Source: UBA1941 sp046329575 | Lineage (GTDB): Bacteria > Bacteroidota > Bacteroidia > Chitinophagales > LD1 | Direction: 5' to 3' | DNA: 64,000 nucleotides | Assembly (NCBI GenBank): GCA_046329575.1 | Contig: JAXLUJ010000003.1 | Span: 62,001 to 126,000, forward strand | Part shown: positions 50,197 through 58,841 of the stretch, one piece after another | Numbering within the stretch: position 1 is the first letter of the stretch | How the letters are laid out: each line of letters starts with the position of its first letter | The notes under the pieces: generated by a model | What the model was told of the DNA's origin: nothing | The model's database searches: none | Seen by the model: the letters and a program-made list of their open reading frames with translations, nothing else | Position numbers and translations under genes: made by a program

Positions 50197-52037
50197 AATT
50201 TCTGTTCTATCTTCTGGCAAGTAGTATCACTTTGTCGGTTGCGGCAGTTAGTTCCGCTCCCTCCATTACGCGCATCGATCCGCCCAATTGGTTTGTTGGC
50301 ATGAACAACAAATCGCTGCAATTGTGCGTGTATGGTAAAAATATTGCGGCCGATAGTTGCACTTTGCGCTATCCCGGTGTGGAACTGATCAGAACTACTC
50401 GTGTTGCCAATCCAAACTATCTCTTTCTCGATTTAATGGTTTCAAATCAGGCCCGTCCGGGTTTCATGACATTGCAATTTAACGGCGCCAAAAAATTGAC
50501 ATGGAACTATGAACTGCGCGCCCGATCAGGTGAAGAGAACCGGCAAAATGGTTTTGACCCGTCTGATTTGATTTACTTGCTGATGCCCGATCGGTTTTCG
50601 AATGGCGATACCGCCAACGATGTATGGAAAAATTCAAATCAGCCCTGGATCAACCGCGATAGCATGTTCCACCGCCATGGCGGCGATCTGCAAGGTGTAT
50701 TAAATCATCTGCCCTATCTGCGCGATCTTGGCGTAACTACTTTATGGATGACCCCATTTCAACAAAATAACCAGCCGTTGGAATCGTATCATGGTTACGC
50801 CATAACCGATCATTATGAAGTGGATCAACGGTTAGGGTCAGTGGCGCTTTTTCAAAAAATAGTTCAACAGGCACACCAAAGCCGAATGAAAGTGTTGATG
50901 GATATGGTTTATAACCATGTTGGAAGTGAACATTGGCTGGTAAAAAATTTGCCGGCAACAAACTGGATTCATCAGCACGACACCTTTTTCAAAACGAATT
51001 ATCGTGCACCGGTTCTATCCGATCCTTATGCTTCTGAATTCGATAAAAATAAAATGAGCAACGGCTGGTTTGCCAAACACATGCCCGATTTGAACCAGCA
51101 AAATCCGTTGTTGGCAACCTACCTAATTCAAAATTCAATCTGGTGGATCGAAACTACCGGAATAGATGGCTTTCGAATTGATACGTACACATATTCCGAT
51201 CTCGATTTTATGAGCGAATTGATGCGCGCTATCAAATTCGAATTTCCGCATTTTACTGCAGTAGGCGAACTATGGGACCATGGCGTAGCCATTCAGGCCC
51301 ATTATCAGCAAGATCCGCAACTTTGCGATACCAGAAACACGCATCTGGATGGGCTGCTCGATTTTCAACTCAGTTATGCCATTAACGAGGCGCTTTCCAA
51401 ACCAATGGATTGGACCGGTGGATTGGCGCGCATTTACTACACTTTAGCGCAAGACTTTTTGTATTCTGAAGCACAGCAAAATGTAATCTTTCTCGACAAT
51501 CACGACCTTAGCCGTTTCTATTCGATGGCTGGGGAAGACTTGCGCAAATTCAAAATGGGTATTGGATTTCTGCTCACTACCCGTGGCATCCCATCCCTTT
51601 ATTACGGCACTGAAATTCTGATGAAGAACTATGCCGATCCCGACGGTAAAGTTCGCAGCGATTTCCCGGGAGGATGGCCTCACGACCGCATCGACAAATT
51701 CTCGGCAACAGGTAGAAATGCCAATGAAAATGAAGCATTCGAAATGGTTAGAAAACTGGCGCAGTTGCGAAAAAAGATGCCGGTATTGCAAACCGGTAAG
51801 CTTACGCAATTTGTTCCCGAAAACGACACCTATGTGTACTTCAGGTATAACGATAAAGATACCATAATGGTGGTGATGCACTTTAGCGAACAACCTCAAA
51901 CGCTTAACCTGAGCCGATTTCAGGAATTTCTAAAATCGCGGAAAAAGTACACCAACCTTTTAAACGACACCTCTAATGAACTTACACCAACGCTTAGTTT
52001 GCCGGCCATGAGCATTCAAATCCTGCACCTCGATTAA
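50193..52037 (+). CDS. Periplasmic or surface alpha-amylase-family glycosidase (cyclomaltodextrinase/SusA-like)
   Basis: This 614-residue protein has a signal peptide (to about SSA, residue 22) and an N-terminal beta-sandwich (about 24-110) of the cyclomaltodextrinase N-domain type. The GH13 barrel has all four conserved regions: DMVYNHVG, GFRIDTYTY (Asp330 nucleophile), AVGELWD (Glu359 acid/base) and FLDNHD (Asp438). A C-terminal beta domain ends at LHLD. It hydrolyses alpha-1,4 glucans, neopullulanase-like as in SusA. No SusCD system is nearby. It overlaps the transglutaminase-like gene by 4 bp and the rpoN stop codon by 4 bp (TTAA). Confidence 0.9.
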   Translation: MKFLFYLLASSITLSVAAVSSAPSITRIDPPNWFVGMNNKSLQLCVYGKNIAADSCTLRYPGVELIRTTRVANPNYLFLDLMVSNQARPGFMTLQFNGAKKLTWNYELRARSGEENRQNGFDPSDLIYLLMPDRFSNGDTANDVWKNSNQPWINRDSMFHRHGGDLQGVLNHLPYLRDLGVTTLWMTPFQQNNQPLESYHGYAITDHYEVDQRLGSVALFQKIVQQAHQSRMKVLMDMVYNHVGSEHWLVKNLPATNWIHQHDTFFKTNYRAPVLSDPYASEFDKNKMSNGWFAKHMPDLNQQNPLLATYLIQNSIWWIETTGIDGFRIDTYTYSDLDFMSELMRAIKFEFPHFTAVGELWDHGVAIQAHYQQDPQLCDTRNTHLDGLLDFQLSYAINEALSKPMDWTGGLARIYYTLAQDFLYSEAQQNVIFLDNHDLSRFYSMAGEDLRKFKMGIGFLLTTRGIPSLYYGTEILMKNYADPDGKVRSDFPGGWPHDRIDKFSATGRNANENEAFEMVRKLAQLRKKMPVLQTGKLTQFVPENDTYVYFRYNDKDTIMVVMHFSEQPQTLNLSRFQEFLKSRKKYTNLLNDTSNELTPTLSLPAMSIQILHLD

Positions 52038-53473
52038 GCCGCCGCCGCTGCCTGATAGCGCAATTTGGCCGCAGGTACATTCATTAGTTCCCGGTATTTC
52101 ACTACAGTGCGCCTCGCAATTTTCACACCGCGCTCTTCCAGCAACTTCGCAATTTGTACATCGTTCAGCGGTTGTAATTTGTTTTCTGAAGCAATAATTT
52201 GTACCAGCATTTGTTTCACCCCGGCGTTCGATATAGCTTCGCCTTCTTCAGTAGCAATACTTTGAGTGAACAATTCTTTTAAGTAAATCGTTCCTACCGG
52301 AGTGTCGGCACAACGGGTACTGGTAATTCGGGAAACAGTTGAAACATCTAAACCGGTTTGCTCTGCAATATCTTGAAGTATCATCGGTTTCAGATCACTC
52401 TTATCGCCACTTAATAAATACGCCTTTTGCTTTCTAAGAATCGCATTAATCACTAATTGCAACGAACGTTCGCGCTGATTAATGCAATCAACAAACCACT
52501 TGGCCGATTGCATTTTCGATTTCAAAAAAGTTTCACGCTCTTGTTCCTTGGCGCTCTTTTTCTTTTTGCGCAACAAAGCAGCCAATTCTTTTTCAGTATC
52601 GTTGTTGAAACGCAGATTAGGTGCAAAAGTGTGCGTAAGCGTAGCGCATAATACTCCGTTTTCGTCTTCGGCAATTACAAAGTCAACTGTTGCGGCCTGT
52701 TGACGCTCGGTTTGTTTGGTGCTGTCGAGCTGCGCCGGTTTGGCTTTCAACTTTTTGATTACCTCCATGGCGCTTTGCAATTGTTCAGATGTAAGCTGAT
52801 GCCGTTCGCGAATCTTTTCAAAACTTCGGGAGCACATCAAATCAAAGCTTTCTTCCACTACATCATAAGCAATCACATCGGCTTTTGATTTCTTTTCTTT
52901 ACGAAACAACTGTAAAAGAAGGCACTCTTGTAAGTTGCGGGCGCCTACTCCTACCGGATCGCACTGCTGAACCAGTTCAATGGCTTCTTCAATATCAGAA
53001 GGATTGAGAATCATTTGCCATGCAAATGATAATTCGTCCATAATCTCAGAAGTGGTAGTTCGCAAGTAGCCATCTTCATCTAAACTATCTACGATATAAC
53101 ATACAATATCAAACTGACGAGCGGTGAGGTGCAGGGAACGCAAGTCGTTTTTCAAATCTTCACGCGATGTATCAAAGCAAGGTGTATTACTCATCATATC
53201 GCGCTTTTCTTCATGAAGTTTGCGATCATTAATGCCTCGCTCGGCAAGCGTTTCACCATCATCATAAGAATCAGCCTCGGCATACTCCAAAGCCTCATCA
53301 AAATCGTCGCCTTGCTCTTCTTTTTCTTCAATGGTTTCTAAAAGCGGATTGTCTTCCAACTCTTCTGAAATCGCTTGCTGCAATTCGTGTTGCTGAAGTT
53401 TCAACAGGTTCAGGTATTGAATTTGAGTGGGTAGTATGCGTTGAACTTGTCGTTGTGTTTGAGTCAGGATCAT
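52034..53473 (-). CDS. rpoN: RNA polymerase sigma-54 factor
   Basis: This 479-residue sigma-54 starts with region I (QTQRQVQRILPTQIQYLNLLKLQQHELQQAI, rich in Gln and Leu), then an acidic region II (EEKEEQGDDFDEALEYAEAD), the core-binding region and the C-terminal RpoN box ARRTVVKYRELMNV (consensus ARRTVAKYRE). It directs transcription from -24/-12 promoters that need enhancer-binding ATPases; none of those is in the window. Its stop codon overlaps the amylase stop codon in antisense (TTAA). A histidine kinase gene is divergent across 140 bp. Confidence 0.94.
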   Translation of the reverse strand: MILTQTQRQVQRILPTQIQYLNLLKLQQHELQQAISEELEDNPLLETIEEKEEQGDDFDEALEYAEADSYDDGETLAERGINDRKLHEEKRDMMSNTPCFDTSREDLKNDLRSLHLTARQFDIVCYIVDSLDEDGYLRTTTSEIMDELSFAWQMILNPSDIEEAIELVQQCDPVGVGARNLQECLLLQLFRKEKKSKADVIAYDVVEESFDLMCSRSFEKIRERHQLTSEQLQSAMEVIKKLKAKPAQLDSTKQTERQQAATVDFVIAEDENGVLCATLTHTFAPNLRFNNDTEKELAALLRKKKKSAKEQERETFLKSKMQSAKWFVDCINQRERSLQLVINAILRKQKAYLLSGDKSDLKPMILQDIAEQTGLDVSTVSRITSTRCADTPVGTIYLKELFTQSIATEEGEAISNAGVKQMLVQIIASENKLQPLNDVQIAKLLEERGVKIARRTVVKYRELMNVPAAKLRYQAAAAA

Positions 53474-53613
53474 ATTTTGCAGTTTCCCTATAACAATCTG
53501 TAATTATGCCAACCCATCAATTCATTGAATATCAACACAAAACAATTCAAACCCACACTTCCCCAATTATTTTTTTGTAGAAATTTTTCCACCACTCGAC
53601 CACAATTTGGGGT

Positions 53614-55002
53614 ATGAAACGTTTTTTTGAGAACTACTCGCTGTATCTGATCATGCTGCTGGCCGTGATATTATTGGCTATGTCGGCATTCATTACTTAC
53701 AATCAGTACAACCAAAGCATCAACAATTTTCTATGGGTGAATCATACCAACGAAGTGCTTCGCGAAATCAATTCGCTGCAATCGAAAGTATATAAGGCCG
53801 AAGGAGAAACGCGTACTTTTCTGCTGCTACATGAGCGGAATCTGACGCCTCCCATAAAATTGCGCAGAACCGAAACACTGGCTATTCTCGATAACATACA
53901 ACGGCTGGTAGATGACAATGAAATTCAGAAAGACCGTCTGGACAGCCTGAATCGATTACTGAATAGCCGGTTCGACCTCATGAACATCACAAATCGGAAA
54001 GCACAATCGGGCGTGGGCATTTCTGCTGAAGATATTCTGGCAGGCCGCACACTTACCGATTCGCTGATGCGCATCATCAGCAATATGACCAACAATGAGT
54101 ACGATTTACTGCGCCAAAGGCATTATGCTTCACTGAAAACACAACGCACCAGTCCATACTTCCTCATCGGTTCAGCTATGCTTAGCATCGTACTCATCCT
54201 TTTCACTTTTCTGGTGTTGAACCGGCAGATGGCCGCCCGCAGAAAGCTGTTTTTTCAGTTGCAGAAAAAGATTACTGAAGTGGAACGCAGCAATAGCGAA
54301 CTGGAGCAGTTTGCCTACGTGGCCTCACACGACCTTCAGGAACCGCTGCGTAAGTTACGGACCTTTGGCGACCGCCTCAGCATTCGCGAAAGCAATAATC
54401 TTTCTGCCGATGGCAAGGAAATGATTGCTAAAATGAACGGCTTTGCCATGCGGATGCAGAAACTGATCGACGATCTGCTGCAATTCAGCCGTGTAGTGAA
54501 TACCAAAGTAGAAATGCAGGAGGTGGATTTGAATTTTATACTCACCGAGGTGCGCACCAATCTTTCAGCCATAATTGTTGAAACCCGCGCTGTAATTACA
54601 TTGGCACGTCTTCCAAAAATAAAAGGTTATGAACTGCAACTCATGCAGCTCTTCCAGAATATTCTCAGCAATTCATTGAAATACCGAAGTGATGTGCGCC
54701 AGCCCGAAATCAAAATTGTTTATCAACTCGTGGAAAAAAACAGTTTGCAACTTCCTTCTCATCTCGATCATTCCAAACAATTTCACCGAATTACTGTTAC
54801 TGATAACGGGATCGGATTTGATAATCAGTACGCTGAAAAAATATTTACTATCTTTCAAAGACTTCACGGCCGCAACGAATATGAAGGCACCGGCATCGGT
54901 TTGGCTATTACCAAGGCAGTAATGGCCAATCACGGAGGCGCCATTGAGGCCGTGGGCCGGCCGGGTGAAGGCGCAACTTTTATACTGTTCTTTCCCGCTT
55001 AA
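53614..55002 (+). CDS. Sensor histidine kinase with CHASE3-like sensor domain
   Basis: This 462-residue inner-membrane kinase has TM1 (about 10-28), a CHASE3-like periplasmic helical domain (about 36-180; WVNHTNEVLREINSLQSKVYKAEGETRTFLL) and TM2 (about 181-203). After a coiled-coil linker comes the dimerisation helix with phospho-His239 in YVASHDLQEPLRK, the phytochrome-type H-box. The ATPase domain has N-box NILSNSLKYR, G1 DNGIGFD, an F-box (FTIFQRLHGRNEYEG) and G2 TGIGLAI. It is followed by two receiver-domain genes in the same direction, so it probably starts a phosphorelay. The signal sensed is unknown. Confidence 0.93.
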   Translation: MKRFFENYSLYLIMLLAVILLAMSAFITYNQYNQSINNFLWVNHTNEVLREINSLQSKVYKAEGETRTFLLLHERNLTPPIKLRRTETLAILDNIQRLVDDNEIQKDRLDSLNRLLNSRFDLMNITNRKAQSGVGISAEDILAGRTLTDSLMRIISNMTNNEYDLLRQRHYASLKTQRTSPYFLIGSAMLSIVLILFTFLVLNRQMAARRKLFFQLQKKITEVERSNSELEQFAYVASHDLQEPLRKLRTFGDRLSIRESNNLSADGKEMIAKMNGFAMRMQKLIDDLLQFSRVVNTKVEMQEVDLNFILTEVRTNLSAIIVETRAVITLARLPKIKGYELQLMQLFQNILSNSLKYRSDVRQPEIKIVYQLVEKNSLQLPSHLDHSKQFHRITVTDNGIGFDNQYAEKIFTIFQRLHGRNEYEGTGIGLAITKAVMANHGGAIEAVGRPGEGATFILFFPA

Positions 55003-55019
55003 CGATTAAAACTATTTAA

Positions 55020-55444
55020 ATGCTGAATCAATTACCAATTTTAGTAGCCGATGATGATGATGATGACAAGCAGATGCTGAAATATGCCTTTGAAGAAAAT
55101 CAGGTGGTTAATCCGTTGTTGTTCGTTGAAGATGGTGAACACCTCCTCAGGATGTTAGATGAAATGGCGGCACAGCAACTGCTTCCGGCGGTGATTATGC
55201 TTGACCTCAACATGCCGAAAATGGATGGCCGCGAAGCGTTGAAACGCATTAAAAACCATCCCGATTTAAAAGGATTCCCGTAGTGATCTTCTCAACTTCT
55301 TCTTCCGAAATTGATATCCGAAATACGTATGCTTTAGGCGCAGCCAGTTACATTAAAAAGCCCGTGGAATACGCCAAAATCCTATCGCTCATCCAAACTT
55401 TTAAGCGGTATTGGTTTGATAGTGTGATGCTTCCCTCTGCCTGA
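55020..55444 (+). pseudogene. Receiver-domain response regulator with a one-base frameshift
   Basis: The frame from ATG 55020 carries LVADDDDDDKQM (acidic pocket) and VIMLDLNMPKMDG (phospho-acceptor Asp62) but stops at 55281-55283 (GFP*). Adding one base in the four-A run 55268-55271 turns LKGFP* into LKRIPVVIFSTSSSEIDIRN..., which includes the switch Ser/Thr and KKPVEYAK, and continues to TGA 55442-55444, making a normal receiver domain of 141 residues. The single lost base is either a mutation that inactivates the regulator or a homopolymer sequencing error. It is probably the first partner of the kinase 17 bp upstream. Confidence 0.82.
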
Positions 55445-55483
55445 TCGGCATACTTTTTTAAAGTAAAACAGGATTTGAAGAAA

Positions 55484-55870
55484 ATGGATACGGTTAACGC
55501 ACTAATTATCGACGATGATCAGGATCTTTGCTTACTCCTGAAACGGGTGGTTGAGTCGCGTATTTCCGATGTTTCAGTGGCGCATAACATTAAAGATGGC
55601 ACGTTGTTGTTCAACAAACTGCTGCCTCACATACTTTTTCTAGATAATAACCTTCCCGATGGCCAGGGCGCACAGGAAATTTCACGCTTCAAAGAACTTT
55701 CGCCTCAATCAAAAATTGTGTTGATCAGCGCTATGGGCGAGGCGCGGGAACAGGCCGAACTATACGGCGCAGATGCTTTTCTTGAAAAACCGGTTGCCGT
55801 GGCGGGAGTTATTGATGTGCTTGCCAAATTATTGAACTCTTCGGTAAAAGATACCGAAACCACTATATGA
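55484..55870 (+). CDS. Single-domain response regulator
   Basis: From the ATG at 55484 this is a 128-residue receiver domain: ALIIDDDQDL acidic pocket, Asp54 phospho-acceptor in LFLDNNLPDG, switch Ser in LISAMGEA and Lys102 in EKPVAV. It has no output domain. A TTG 9 bp upstream opens the same frame and is less likely. It follows the kinase and the frameshifted regulator, so it may act as the working partner of the kinase or as a phosphate carrier. Confidence 0.85.
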   Translation: MDTVNALIIDDDQDLCLLLKRVVESRISDVSVAHNIKDGTLLFNKLLPHILFLDNNLPDGQGAQEISRFKELSPQSKIVLISAMGEAREQAELYGADAFLEKPVAVAGVIDVLAKLLNSSVKDTETTI

Positions 55871-55940
55871 TAAACCTAATCCGTAATTCTGCAAGTCCTC
55901 AGGCTTAGATAGCCTTAAAACCTTTGCTGTGTAATCGTTT

Positions 55941-56145
55941 CGGGCGAATTACGAATTACGAAAAAGCAGGTAAGTCTAAAATTAGAGGTTTGCTATCTCG
56001 TAATTCGTAATTTTTCCTCCTTCCTTCCCGCTTGATTCGCTCGTCCAATCACTCGTAATTCGTAATTTCTCATTCGTAATTCTTCCCGCTTGAATTGCTC
56101 ACCCAATCACCCGTAATTCGTAATTTTTCATTCGTAATTCTTTAT
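55941..56145. repeat. Inverted ATTCGTA heptamer arrays with perfect 15-bp arms
   Basis: AATTACGAATTACGA (55947-55961) is the exact reverse complement of TCGTAATTCGTAATT (55998-56012); the loop is 36 nt. Further copies CTCGTAATTCGTAATTTC and CCGTAATTCGTAATTTTTC occur to 56145, separated by a repeated CTTCCCGCTTGA.TTGCTC.CCAATCAC-like segment (56024-56055 and 56083-56110). It lies between convergent genes. The rest of 55871-56160 has no gene. Confidence 0.78.
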
Positions 56146-56167
56146 TCATCCTTCCCTCAAAAAAAAA

Positions 56168-56192
56168 CGAGTCCCTAAGGACCCGCTTTCTT
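56168..56192. terminator. Likely terminator of the coiled-coil protein gene
   Basis: CGAGTCCCTAAGGACCCGCTTTCTT folds as GGTCC/GGACC-like stem flanked by a run of A on the left. It lies 17 bp past the minus-strand stop codon and can work in both directions. Confidence 0.6.
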
Positions 56193-56208
56193 TCAGAAAA
56201 GAATGGAT

Positions 56209-57132
56209 TTACGTTAACTGTACTTCGCCACGGGCAATTACCTGACCGCTTTGATACAGCTCTACTTTGTAGGTGCCGGGTTCAGTAATCTGGTTGTTCC
56301 AGTAAACCGTCACGTTTTTGTTGGTGTTGTCATAATCTATGTCCGCGCGTTTGGTGTACATCAGTTGCGAATTATCTTGAGCGGTTATTGTTCCCGAACC
56401 TTGCTCCTGTAAAGCAATCGTCTCTCCTTTCGGATTGATGATGCGAACATATAAACTAACCTCACCGGGATCCAGAACACGGTTGTAGCCGGTTTCAAAA
56501 GCAATGCGCAAGCTTTCGGCGCTCTTCGCTTTTTTCACCTTTACTTCCTTCCCGTTTTTGCGATATCGAATAGCGGCTACATCCAGTTTTGACACCGGAA
56601 GCAACGAACCTATAGCTACTTTTTTCGAAAGCAAGGCATTCTGTTCGGTCATAGTAATACCGAAAGTTTTAGCGGTTTCCAGTTGGCCCGTCAATTCCGT
56701 ATTAGCGGCAAGCAAAGTGGCATTCTTCTCGGTTAAAGAAGCTACTTCTGCCGTCAAAGCATTCAGCTTTTCTTTATAAGAAGCTATTTCACTTCTGGCG
56801 CGCTGTAACTCGCTACGCGATGCCTGACCGCTCATAGCCAGTTTCGAAAGTTCCTTTTGCTTAGTAGCAATGTCCTGTTGTAACGAACTTACTTTACTGT
56901 CTAAATCTGCATTATAACCGCGCAGTTGTTCTATTTGATTGGAGCGCAGATCCAGCGTATCGTTCAGGTTGCGAAATTCGCGTTGCAATGCAATTCGCTG
57001 TTGGCCGAGATCGGTAGTCTCATTGCGCTGTTCAATAAAAAGATAAACGGAGAAAGTGTTCAGCAATAAAAGTATTGCAATCAGCAATACGTAGATCCTG
57101 CGCGATGCAGGTTCTTTACCTGTTGTTTCCAT
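56209..57132 (-). CDS. Membrane-anchored coiled-coil protein of unknown function
   Basis: This 307-residue protein has a short cytoplasmic start and one membrane segment (VLLIAILLLLNTFSVYLF, about 14-32), then a long coiled coil (about 40-165; heptad-rich RIALQREFRNLNDTLDLRSNQIEQLR). The C-terminal beta domain (about 175-307) contains LDVAAIRYRKNGKEVKVKKAKSAESLRIAFETGYNRV and LYVRIINPKGETIALQEQGSGT. I recall homologues only as hypothetical proteins in Bacteroidota. The envelope-spanning architecture suggests a structural or sensory role in the periplasm. It has a terminator after its stop codon. Confidence 0.7.
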   Translation of the reverse strand: METTGKEPASRRIYVLLIAILLLLNTFSVYLFIEQRNETTDLGQQRIALQREFRNLNDTLDLRSNQIEQLRGYNADLDSKVSSLQQDIATKQKELSKLAMSGQASRSELQRARSEIASYKEKLNALTAEVASLTEKNATLLAANTELTGQLETAKTFGITMTEQNALLSKKVAIGSLLPVSKLDVAAIRYRKNGKEVKVKKAKSAESLRIAFETGYNRVLDPGEVSLYVRIINPKGETIALQEQGSGTITAQDNSQLMYTKRADIDYDNTNKNVTVYWNNQITEPGTYKVELYQSGQVIARGEVQLT

Positions 57133-57253
57133 ACTTCAAGTTTTAATTAGAAAATTGGTACAAGTACATTTATTGCATAAAAACCAAACGCCTGAAATGC
57201 GACAATTGTTTTATGCACTACGCTAACCCATTGCTTTCTAAGGAAAAAAATTG

Positions 57254-57545
57254 GAGAAAGGAAGGCGCAAGATGCAAGGCACAAGACGCAAGATGCAAGA
57301 TGCAAGACGCAAGCTGTGAGCCGTGAGCTATGAGCTGCGAGCTGCGAGCCATGAGCTTATAGCCCACTCACCACACTCACCACACCAACTACACCGATAC
57401 ACTTTTTAGACGCAAGATGCAAGACGCAAGCTGTGAGCCATGAGGTAGGAGCTGCGAGCTATGAGCGCTGAATCACCACACCAACCATACCCACCACACT
57501 CACTACACCCACCACACCAACTACACCCACCACACCAACTACACC
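57254..57545. repeat. Composite repeat spacer: RCAAGAY heptamers, GAGCTNN heptamers, CACCACACC nonamers
   Basis: From left to right: about seven GCAAGAY units (reverse complement of RTCTTGC; to about 57312), about seven GAGCTNN/GAGCCNN units (57312-57360), nonamers CACTCACCA (57364-57396), a linker CCGATACACTTTTTAGACGCAAG (57393-57415), more GCAAGAY and GAGCTNN units, then nonamers CACCACACC to the stop codon at 57546. All three families of the window occur together. The layout is mirrored at 63440-63722. No gene is present. Confidence 0.85.
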
Positions 57546-58832
57546 CTAAAACCCATACTTCCCGCTAAACTTACGATACAACTCGGTTTGTTTATTGTCG
57601 AGATCTATGTCCCGACCGGCAATAAAAGCCCTTTCAATTTTTGAAGTGCGCATGTCCAGCACATCGCCTGTGGAAATGATGAAACTGGCGCTCTTCCCCG
57701 CTTCCAGCGTACCCAACTGTGACAACCCCGCAATTTTGGCCGGATTTGCCGTAATCAGTTGGAGCGCTTCTTCCTTCGTTAAACCATACGTTGCTGCCGT
57801 TCCGGCCTCGAACGCCAGATTCCTCGGCTGCCAGAAACCATCAATGCTGATGGCCGTCAAAACGCCTGCCTTCATCAGCATTCCGGGCGTTTTGTAAGGT
57901 TGCTGAATGTCGTCATCGTTGTAACTTGGCAAATCGTGAGCCTTAGAAACAATAACAGGAATTTTCTTCTGCGCCAGCTGATCAGCGATCTGATAACTGT
58001 CCTTACCGCCTACAATTACCGGCTTCAAACCCATTTCTTCAGCAAATGAAATGGCATTCAGTATCTCTTTCACAAAGTCAACGCGAATGTACAACTGCTT
58101 CGAGCCGCTGAATAAGCCGCGCATACTTTCAAAACGCAGGTTCACCTTGGTGTTACTGCCAGAGGCATAAGCTTGCGCCTCACGGAAATACTGCCGCAAT
58201 TCATTCACCTGTTTTACATAATCCTTGCTCACTTCATAGCCTTCCGGCTGAGCCCACCAGCCTTTCATGCGAAACATTGATGGCCAGTTCATAAAAATGC
58301 CATCATCAGCTTTCACTATCGCATCTTCCCAATTCCATGCATCCAATTGCATTACTGATGAAGTGCCGGATATTCTTCCGTTTTGAGGAGCGGCCTGTGC
58401 AAACAGCACGCCATTGGTGCGCACGGTGGGCGTTACCCTTGAATCGGTGTTGTAGGCTATTGCGGCGCGGGCCTCAGGTGTCATTCCCCCGATTTCGCTG
58501 GCGTCGTTGGTAGCTCGAACGGCCTCAATTTCTCCCAAACCAATAACGGTGTTCAAAGCTATCAGTCCGGGATAAATATGCTTGCCGGTGGCATCTATCA
58601 CTTTGCCTAAAGTGGCGTCGGTTTTCACATTGGCAGCGCTGAAAATATTTTCGATCACACCATTGTTGAACACCAAATAGCCATTCTCGATTACAGTGCC
58701 ATTGCCTACATGTATGGTAGCGCCTTTGATGCAAATGCGTTCCTTTTGCGCAGCGGCCGGTGCCGGCACTTCTTCCTGTGCCTGAACAACAAGACCGGCA
58801 GTTATCATCGCAACAAAAAATATCTTTTTCAT
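57546..58832 (-). CDS. Secreted amidohydrolase-fold protein with a degenerate metal site
   Basis: This 428-residue protein has a signal peptide (to about VQAQ, residue 19) and an amidohydrolase composite domain: IENGYLVFNNGVIENIF, DATGKHIYPGLIALNTVIGLGEIEAV. Active family members have PGLID.H.H here, whereas this protein reads PGLIALNTV, so the metal-binding HxH is absent. The C-terminal part is normal (LTKEEALQLITANPAKIAGLSQLGTLEAGKSASFIIS). It may be an inactive partner of the following larger protein, whose gene is 9 bp upstream in the same operon. Confidence 0.82.
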   Translation of the reverse strand: MKKIFFVAMITAGLVVQAQEEVPAPAAAQKERICIKGATIHVGNGTVIENGYLVFNNGVIENIFSAANVKTDATLGKVIDATGKHIYPGLIALNTVIGLGEIEAVRATNDASEIGGMTPEARAAIAYNTDSRVTPTVRTNGVLFAQAAPQNGRISGTSSVMQLDAWNWEDAIVKADDGIFMNWPSMFRMKGWWAQPEGYEVSKDYVKQVNELRQYFREAQAYASGSNTKVNLRFESMRGLFSGSKQLYIRVDFVKEILNAISFAEEMGLKPVIVGGKDSYQIADQLAQKKIPVIVSKAHDLPSYNDDDIQQPYKTPGMLMKAGVLTAISIDGFWQPRNLAFEAGTAATYGLTKEEALQLITANPAKIAGLSQLGTLEAGKSASFIISTGDVLDMRTSKIERAFIAGRDIDLDNKQTELYRKFSGKYGF

Positions 58833-58841
58833 AAATCGGAT

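Noticed and set aside
57546..58832. Reading the 428-residue protein as an active imidazolonepropionase-type enzyme
   Set aside because: The HxH metal-binding pair is replaced by LNTV, so an active classical site is unlikely.
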